This document shows positions 7,530 through 11,812 of a stretch of 11,812 nt of DNA, one piece after another. Source of the DNA: an uncultured Clostridia bacterium. Its GTDB lineage: Bacteria; Bacillota; Clostridia; Christensenellales; Borkfalkiaceae. The notes below the pieces were generated by a model. That model saw only the letters and a list, made by a program, of their open reading frames with translations, was not told the origin of the DNA and made no database searches. The DNA lies in NCBI GenBank assembly GCA_947174175.1, contig CAMWHW010000007.1, positions 1-11,812 on the forward strand, read 5' to 3'. Within the stretch, counting starts at the first letter, position 1. Every line of letters starts with the position of its first letter. Position numbers and translations under genes: made by a program.

Positions 7530-7561
7530 AAAGCCCGTGCGCACAATGCGCACGGGCTTTT
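7530..7561 (+). terminator. Rho-independent terminator between convergent genes
   Basis: A perfect stem is formed by 7530-7543 and 7547-7560 (core AAGCCCGTGCGCA / TGCGCACGGGCTT) with a CAA loop. TTTT follows on the + strand at 7558-7561. On the - strand the stem is followed by TTTATTAG, so it probably also ends transcripts of the convergent ATP-grasp gene. It begins 16 bases after the exporter stop. Confidence 0.85.
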
Positions 7562-7593
7562 ATGTTTTGTTGCGACAAGTTTTTATCCGCGCA

Positions 7594-7610
7594 AGCGGCG
7601 CCGCGCCGCT
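7594..7610 (-). other. Short GC hairpin at the end of the ATP-grasp gene
   Basis: AGCGGCG at 7594-7600 and CGCCGCT at 7604-7610 form a 7-bp stem with a three-base loop, overlapping the first base of the ATP-grasp stop codon. No T run follows on either strand. It could protect the 3' end or pause polymerase ahead of the terminator at 7530-7561, but no function is shown. Confidence 0.3.
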
Positions 7611-8800
7611 TACTGTCTTTCGGCAACCATTTCGGCAAAGAATTCGTCCAGCTCCGCCTGCGTTTTGAAGTTGGCGATATACATAGTGTCGCCCATCGCG
7701 CCCGAAAGCGCGCGCGGCACCCTGCCCACTATCTTTAAGTTGTTATAGAATTTATCGCGTATATCCTGCTCGCGGAAGACGTAATGTCTGCCGTCGCGCC
7801 TGCCCGCAAACGCGCAGAAATATTTTTCGCCCGTCTGCAAGTCGGTCTTATCGAAAGCAATCATATCCGCCCAGATCTTGTAAACGTCGGTGGAGTTTGC
7901 GTAGTTCATCATATCGGGGGATATGCCGCCCGACGGGCGCATATTGACTTCCAGCGCAACCACCTCGCCCTTCTTGCCGATATGCTGGTCGCAGGTTAAG
8001 CGGAAGAACTCGAAATGCACGAAACGGCTCTTTACGCCGAACGCCTTCAACACCTTGCGCCCCGCGGCTTTAACGTCGTCGAAGGGTTTATTGAGAATAT
8101 AGAAAAGCGACGTGTCGTTGGTGGTCACGACGTCCATAAGCGAAAGCGGCGTTACGTTGCCCGTTTCGAAAATGGGCTCGCCCTGACTGTTGACTATCGC
8201 GTCGTAGGAGTTGACCTCCGCCTGAATGTACTCTTCCATTATATAGGAAACGGGGTACTTGGTTTGGAAAAATCTTTGCAAATCTTCGTCATTACTTAAC
8301 TTGTGCGTGTCGTTTGCGCCCACGCCGTTGTCGGGCTTGACTATTACGGGATAGCCCACTTCCTCAATGAACTTTTTGCAAGTCTTTTCGTCGGTTGCAA
8401 TGCAGTGGCGCGCAACCTTAATCCCCGCCTTTTTGTAGTAGGTCTTCATCTCCGACTTGAACTTGACCTTGGGCATTTCGTCGATACGGAAGCCCGACGT
8501 TATGTTGAAATCGGTGCGCAGCTTTGCATCCTGTTCAAGCCAGTATTCGTTGTTGCTTTCCAGCCAGTCAATCTTTCCGTAGCGGAAGGAAAAGAAGGCA
8601 ACCGCGCGGTAAACCTCGTCGTAATTTTCCAGCGAGGAAACCTTGTAATACTCGGTAAGGCTTGCCCTCAGTTCGTTGGAAAGCTCGAAATATTCGCTGT
8701 CGCCAATGCCCAGAACGTTGAAGCCGTTGTGTTTGAGTTCACGGCAAAAACGCCAGTAGGTATCGGGAAAATTGGGTGAGATAAATATAAAGTTTTTCAT
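7610..8800 (-). CDS. ATP-grasp domain protein, probable carboxylate-amine ligase
   Basis: A soluble protein of 396 residues with the ATP-grasp fold. This superfamily activates a carboxylate as acyl phosphate and joins it to an amine or similar nucleophile. The first ~110 residues form a Rossmann-like preATP-grasp region (FIFISPNFPDTYWRFCREL). The nucleotide-binding lysine K155 is in YPVIVKPDNGVGAND, IMEEYIQAEVNSYDAIV (187-203) follows, and the metal ligands are in VALEVNMRPSGG (281-292, with E284, N286 and R288). The catalytic machinery looks intact. The C-terminal ~90 residues are not assigned. The start ATG has AAAGGA nine bases upstream. It is the last gene of a probable three-gene unit with two alpha/beta hydrolases, 76 bases after the esterase stop. 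The substrate cannot be named; the motif style resembles the carbamoyl-phosphate-synthase-like group of ATP-grasp ligases. Confidence 0.85.
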   Translation of the reverse strand: MKNFIFISPNFPDTYWRFCRELKHNGFNVLGIGDSEYFELSNELRASLTEYYKVSSLENYDEVYRAVAFFSFRYGKIDWLESNNEYWLEQDAKLRTDFNITSGFRIDEMPKVKFKSEMKTYYKKAGIKVARHCIATDEKTCKKFIEEVGYPVIVKPDNGVGANDTHKLSNDEDLQRFFQTKYPVSYIMEEYIQAEVNSYDAIVNSQGEPIFETGNVTPLSLMDVVTTNDTSLFYILNKPFDDVKAAGRKVLKAFGVKSRFVHFEFFRLTCDQHIGKKGEVVALEVNMRPSGGISPDMMNYANSTDVYKIWADMIAFDKTDLQTGEKYFCAFAGRRDGRHYVFREQDIRDKFYNNLKIVGRVPRALSGAMGDTMYIANFKTQAELDEFFAEMVAERQ

Positions 8801-8831
8801 TTTTAAATGTCCTTTAAAAATCGTATTTTAA

Positions 8832-8862
8832 GCGGTTAACCGCCGCATATGCCGCGGTTAAC
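8832..8862 (-). repeat. Repeated GCGGTTAAC palindromic element between esterase and ATP-grasp genes
   Basis: GCGGTTAAC occurs twice in the same orientation at 8832-8840 and 8854-8862. The first copy is part of a perfect 12-base palindrome (8832-8843), and both contain the palindrome GTTAAC. As RNA, 8835-8843 can pair with 8854-8862 around a loop that itself contains GCATATGC. No T run follows on the - strand, so it is not a standard terminator for the upstream genes. A processing site, an attenuating hairpin or an operator for a dimeric regulator would all fit. Confidence 0.45.
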
Positions 8863-8876
8863 GCCCTTTTTGCCCC

Positions 8877-9629
8877 TTAAAAACCCAGAGTCTTCATAAA
8901 GAAGGGAATTTCTTTCTCCCAGGAAGCTTCGCTGTGCGTGCCGCCCAAAACGACGCGCGCGGTTACCGCAACTCCCTTTTCGCAGAGCAGTGAAAACGTT
9001 TCTCCGAACAGTCTGCGCTGGGGCGAATGGTTCTTGAATTCCTTGGTGCCGTAGTCGGTGAAAAGCACGCAGTCGGGAGCGAATTTCGCCTTTGCTATAA
9101 AGTCGGGAATCTCCCCGTTCTGCACCCACAGACTGGGCGAAAGCGCCGCCCCGCGCGAAAAATATTTTCCGTACTTTGCAAGCGCGTACAGCGTCATAAG
9201 CCCGCCCATGGAACTGCCAGCAATAAACGTATTGCCCCTGTCGGGCAGGGTGCGGTAAGCTCCGTCCACCCAACCCTTGAAGTCGGAAACCAGCCAGTCC
9301 ATATACTTCTTGCCGCGCCCCGTAATCTTCTGTCCGTGAAAATCGAACGATACGGGCGAGTACTCCGAAAGGCGCATATTGCCCTCGTGATTGCACTCCA
9401 CCGCCGCAACTATAAGCGGCGTGCGCGTCTTGTCTAAATAGTCTTCAAGCCCCCAGCACTTGCCGAAAGTCGCCTCCTCGTCGGTGAACAGATTGTGCCC
9501 GTCGAACATGTACAGAACGGGATAGCGCGTATCTTCGTCATCTTCGTAGCCGACGGGCAGATAGACGTAGGCGCACCTTTGCTTTTCGCCCGTGAGGGAC
9601 GGAATTTTAATTTGCCTGCGTACTACCAT
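8877..9629 (-). CDS. Alpha/beta-hydrolase, esterase D / enterochelin-esterase-like family
   Basis: A cytosolic serine hydrolase of 250 residues in the putative-esterase (Esterase D) family, which cleaves various esters. Motifs in order are YVYLPVGYEDD, RYPVLYMFDGHNLF (35-48), the nucleophile elbow GSSMGG at 138-143 with S140, LFTDYGTKE (189-197) where the acid is expected, and the histidine H232 in GGTHSEASW. The triad therefore looks complete. There is no signal peptide or membrane span, which argues against an extracellular polymer substrate. The start lies 23 bases inside the end of the upstream hydrolase gene. The nearest AAAGGA is about 14 bases from the ATG, unusually far, so it is probably translated by coupling to the upstream gene. 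The natural substrate is unknown. Co-transcription with another hydrolase and an ATP-grasp ligase suggests a small-molecule pathway. Confidence 0.88.
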   Translation of the reverse strand: MVVRRQIKIPSLTGEKQRCAYVYLPVGYEDDEDTRYPVLYMFDGHNLFTDEEATFGKCWGLEDYLDKTRTPLIVAAVECNHEGNMRLSEYSPVSFDFHGQKITGRGKKYMDWLVSDFKGWVDGAYRTLPDRGNTFIAGSSMGGLMTLYALAKYGKYFSRGAALSPSLWVQNGEIPDFIAKAKFAPDCVLFTDYGTKEFKNHSPQRRLFGETFSLLCEKGVAVTARVVLGGTHSEASWEKEIPFFMKTLGF

Positions 9630-10548
9630 TACCGTTTATATTGTCCTTTAAAAAACCCGCAAGGTCCTCGAAGAGCTGCGGCGCGCACACGTCGTTTACA
9701 ATCTCGTGTCGGCAGCCGCGGTATAAAATCATCGAAACGTCCTTGCCGTATTTAGCCATTTTGCCGCAGAACTTTTCCACGCCCTTGCCGTAATCGCCAA
9801 CGGGGTCGTCCGCGCCCGCGACTATAAATATAGGAAGCTTGGCGGGCACCGCCTTCATAGTCGAAGCCTTGCACGCCTCGTGAATAATACTGAACAAACC
9901 GTAGAACGCGTTGCACGTAAAGGGTACGCCGCACAGCGGGTCGGCGATATAGTTATCCACGTTTTCGGAATTTGCGCTCAGCCAGTCGAACTGCGTTCTC
10001 TTTTCAAACTTTTTGTTGTAGGAGCCGAACGCCGTGTTGTCTATAAACTTGCTGCGGTAACGCCACCCCTTGAACAGTGCGACGAGCCTGGTTATAAACT
10101 TTGCGCTTCCCGTGGTCGCCTTGCTCTTGAAGCCCGTTCCCATAACAATTGCGCCCGCAAGCTCCGCGCCGTAAAGCGAGATATATTTACGGCAGAAGAA
10201 CGAGCCCATGGAATGGCCCATAACGAAATAGGGCAGACCGGGATGCTTTTCCTTTACTATTTCGGTGAGCGCGCGTATATCCTGCAACACGGGCGCATAG
10301 CCCTTCTGTTCGGCGAAATATCCCAAATCGTCCTCGCTGCAAACCGACTTGCCGTGACCTAAATGGTCCTCCGCGCAGACGGTTATTCCCTGCTTCGTTA
10401 AATATTCCGCAAGCGGCGCGTAACGGTCGGCGTACTCCGCCATACCGTGAATAATCTGTAATACGGCTACGGGTTCCCCCTCTGCCTGCCATATGCAGGC
10501 GTGAATATTAGTCTTTCCGTCGGAAGAAGGATAATATATTTCTTGCAT
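9607..10548 (-). CDS. Alpha/beta-hydrolase, lysophospholipase/monoacylglycerol-lipase-like (Hydrolase_4)
   Basis: A soluble serine hydrolase of 313 residues, the usual length for the Hydrolase_4 (PldB-like) family. It shows the oxyanion segment HGMAEYADRY at 34-43, AEDHLGHGKS at 59-68, the nucleophile elbow GHSMGS at 111-116 with S113, the acid region GADDPVGD at 245-252 (D248 likely), and the histidine H281 in RGCRHEIVND. All triad residues are present. No signal peptide or membrane span is seen, so it acts inside the cell. Relatives hydrolyse monoacylglycerols, lysophospholipids or other acyl esters; the sequence does not decide between them. The ATG is supported by CAGGAG five bases upstream. 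It is the first gene after a good sigma-A promoter, and its end overlaps the next hydrolase gene by 23 bases. Confidence 0.9.
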   Translation of the reverse strand: MQEIYYPSSDGKTNIHACIWQAEGEPVAVLQIIHGMAEYADRYAPLAEYLTKQGITVCAEDHLGHGKSVCSEDDLGYFAEQKGYAPVLQDIRALTEIVKEKHPGLPYFVMGHSMGSFFCRKYISLYGAELAGAIVMGTGFKSKATTGSAKFITRLVALFKGWRYRSKFIDNTAFGSYNKKFEKRTQFDWLSANSENVDNYIADPLCGVPFTCNAFYGLFSIIHEACKASTMKAVPAKLPIFIVAGADDPVGDYGKGVEKFCGKMAKYGKDVSMILYRGCRHEIVNDVCAPQLFEDLAGFLKDNINGNGSTQAN

Positions 10549-10584
10549 ATCAACTCCTGAACAGCTTTTTCTATTCCGTGAAAA

Positions 10585-10613
10585 ATTATAGCACTACCGC
10601 AAAAGTAAATCAA
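10585..10613 (-). promoter_or_regulatory. Sigma-A promoter of the hydrolase/ATP-grasp unit
   Basis: On the - strand, TTGATT (10608-10613) and a perfect TATAAT (10585-10590) are separated by 17 bases, which is near consensus. The -10 lies 36 bases before the first hydrolase ATG. It sits in the 81-base gap after the GH3 gene, where I see no convincing terminator; a 6-bp CCGCAA/TTGCGG hairpin overlaps the promoter but lacks a T tail. Read-through from the GH3 gene may therefore add to expression. Confidence 0.8.
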
Positions 10614-10629
10614 GCTATTTTATTGCGGG

Positions 10630-11812
10630 CTACTTTTTGGTTATTATCCGCCGCAGACCCTTGAACAAATGCCCGTCGCACGCAAGCAGGAAGCCCTGCG
10701 CCTGCGCGTCGTTGAAATTCATAAACTGCAACAGCGACCTTAAACACAGCCAGTCGAACACGACCGATTTGATTTTATCCTTGGAGTGCCTGCTCTGCTT
10801 TGCGATTATACCGAATATCTTTGCAACCAGCCCTCTGCAATATATAAGGTCGGCAACCTGCATATCAAGACTCGCGCGCATACCCTTGTGCGGCGCAATA
10901 TACTGCTCGTCGGGGGATATATGGCTTTCAAAGTACTCCTTATACGTCTGTTTAACGCCCTGCCCGTCCGCAAGTGCGCAGCCTTTCGGCAGATTTTCTT
11001 CGGTTATTTCCACTCTGCCCGCAAACAACGCGTGCGCGCTGTTATCGTTTAAAGTCACGTCGTAAACGCCGCCCGCCTCGAAGCGGTGCTTATCCGTATT
11101 CCACGTGCGGAAGGAGTATTCGTCGAAATCAAGACTGACCTGTCTGCTCTCTCCCGCATGCAAAAACACCTTTTTGAAAAGTTTGAGTTCGAAGGGCGAA
11201 ACCTGCAAATTCGCCCTGGGCGCGCGGATATACACCTGAGCAACCGCGGCGCCCGCAACGCCGCCCGTATTCTTTACGGTAAAGCGCACTCCGCGCCCGT
11301 CTACCGCAAAGTCCGAATATCCGAAGGTCGTGTACGAAAGCCCGTACCCGAACGGATATTTTACGGGAACGTTGAACGAATTGTAGTACTTATAGCCGAC
11401 GTAAATACCCTCGGCGTAGTCGCTTCTCAACGGGCTGTCCGCATACACTTTTGCGCACGGCTCGCTTCCCTCTTCAAGCGGATAGGTTTCGGCAAGTCTG
11501 CCCGACGGATTTACCTCGCCCGTGAGCGCGCGCACCACCGCCCTTGCGCCGCTCTGTCCGCCCAGATGGGCTAAAAGCAGCGCGTCGGCATGAACGTCCC
11601 AGTCGGTTAAAACGGCGCTTCCGCAGGACAAAACGACGACTATTTTCTTGCCGAGTTTGGCAAGCTTTTCAATCAGTTCAATCTGGTTTGCGTTTATGGA
11701 AAGTTCGGTTCTGTCGCATCCTTCGGACTCCTGGTTTTCGTCCAGTCCCAGGCACAGAACGCCGGTGTCCGCACGCTTTGCAAGACGGACTGCGCGCCTT
11801 ATTTTTGCACCG
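10630..11812 (-). CDS. GH3 beta-glucosidase-type glycoside hydrolase, C-terminal part (5' end beyond window)
   Basis: The frame stays open to the window edge; 393 residues are visible and the catalytic TIM-barrel domain must lie outside. The visible part starts in the GH3 C-terminal alpha/beta domain: CLGLDENQESEGCDRTEL at about 20-37 (the loop where GH3 beta-glucosidases carry the acid/base glutamate), then VVVLSCGSAV, and NPSGRLAETYP followed by YPFGYGLSYTTF at about 152-163. A fibronectin-III-like domain follows (about 175-270). A tail of roughly 120 residues then ends in GHLFKGLRRIITKK. GH3 enzymes release terminal glucose or xylose from beta-linked oligosaccharides. A TTG at 11631 inside the frame is not a plausible start because the domain continues upstream. 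No secretion signal can be judged. It is upstream of, and in the same direction as, the two hydrolases. Confidence 0.92.
   Translation of the reverse strand, partial: GAKIRRAVRLAKRADTGVLCLGLDENQESEGCDRTELSINANQIELIEKLAKLGKKIVVVLSCGSAVLTDWDVHADALLLAHLGGQSGARAVVRALTGEVNPSGRLAETYPLEEGSEPCAKVYADSPLRSDYAEGIYVGYKYYNSFNVPVKYPFGYGLSYTTFGYSDFAVDGRGVRFTVKNTGGVAGAAVAQVYIRAPRANLQVSPFELKLFKKVFLHAGESRQVSLDFDEYSFRTWNTDKHRFEAGGVYDVTLNDNSAHALFAGRVEITEENLPKGCALADGQGVKQTYKEYFESHISPDEQYIAPHKGMRASLDMQVADLIYCRGLVAKIFGIIAKQSRHSKDKIKSVVFDWLCLRSLLQFMNFNDAQAQGFLLACDGHLFKGLRRIITKK

Noticed and set aside
7437..7748. A 103-codon + strand frame at the exporter end
   Set aside because: It crosses the strong terminator at 7530-7561 and is a shadow of the exporter and the ATP-grasp gene.
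8303..8779. Antisense frames in the ATP-grasp and hydrolase genes (also 9027-9437 and 9880-10362)
   Set aside because: They have no ribosome binding sites and no motifs, and they lie opposite genes with intact catalytic residues.
11629..11631. TTG as a start codon for a separate 333-residue protein
   Set aside because: The same frame continues upstream to the window edge with typical GH3 sequence (DENQESEGCDR), so this is an internal leucine codon.

Overview
The window looks like a chromosomal segment of a spore-forming Clostridia-type Firmicute with moderately GC-rich DNA. The main evidence is a full-length spoIVA, a gene confined to endospore formers. Strong AGGAGG-like ribosome binding sites and a near-consensus sigma-A promoter agree with this. 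A gut Christensenellales-like lineage is my guess from protein flavour only. I see no phage genes, insertion sequences, CRISPR arrays, tRNA or rRNA.

Left part (1-2605, + strand): serC and serA, the first two steps of serine synthesis from 3-phosphoglycerate, overlap by one base and form an operon. It ends in a hairpin with a T-rich tail. The right arm of that hairpin contains the Shine-Dalgarno sequence of a 53-residue orphan gene, which is followed by its own strong terminator. SerA is of a type in which the usual catalytic-glutamate segment is replaced by TDFP.

Middle (2609-7561): spoIVA (- strand), the spore-coat basement ATPase, is divergent from a 1,094-residue single-chain ABC exporter (+ strand). 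The exporter has an N-terminal ATPase, four predicted membrane spans and an ectodomain of nearly 590 residues. Its most likely start is a TTG codon. A 14-bp hairpin terminator closes it and probably also serves the convergent gene to its right.

Right part (7610-11812, all - strand): in order of transcription, the 3' part of a GH3 beta-glucosidase-type enzyme that runs off the window edge, then a Hydrolase_4/lysophospholipase-like alpha/beta hydrolase, an overlapping esterase-D-like alpha/beta hydrolase, and an ATP-grasp ligase. A sigma-A promoter (TTGATT-17-TATAAT) sits between the GH3 gene and the hydrolases. The last three genes therefore look like one transcription unit: two hydrolases of different families plus a carboxylate-amine ligase of unknown substrate. 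This trio is the best candidate here for an undescribed pathway. No individual protein is of an unknown fold except the 53-residue one.
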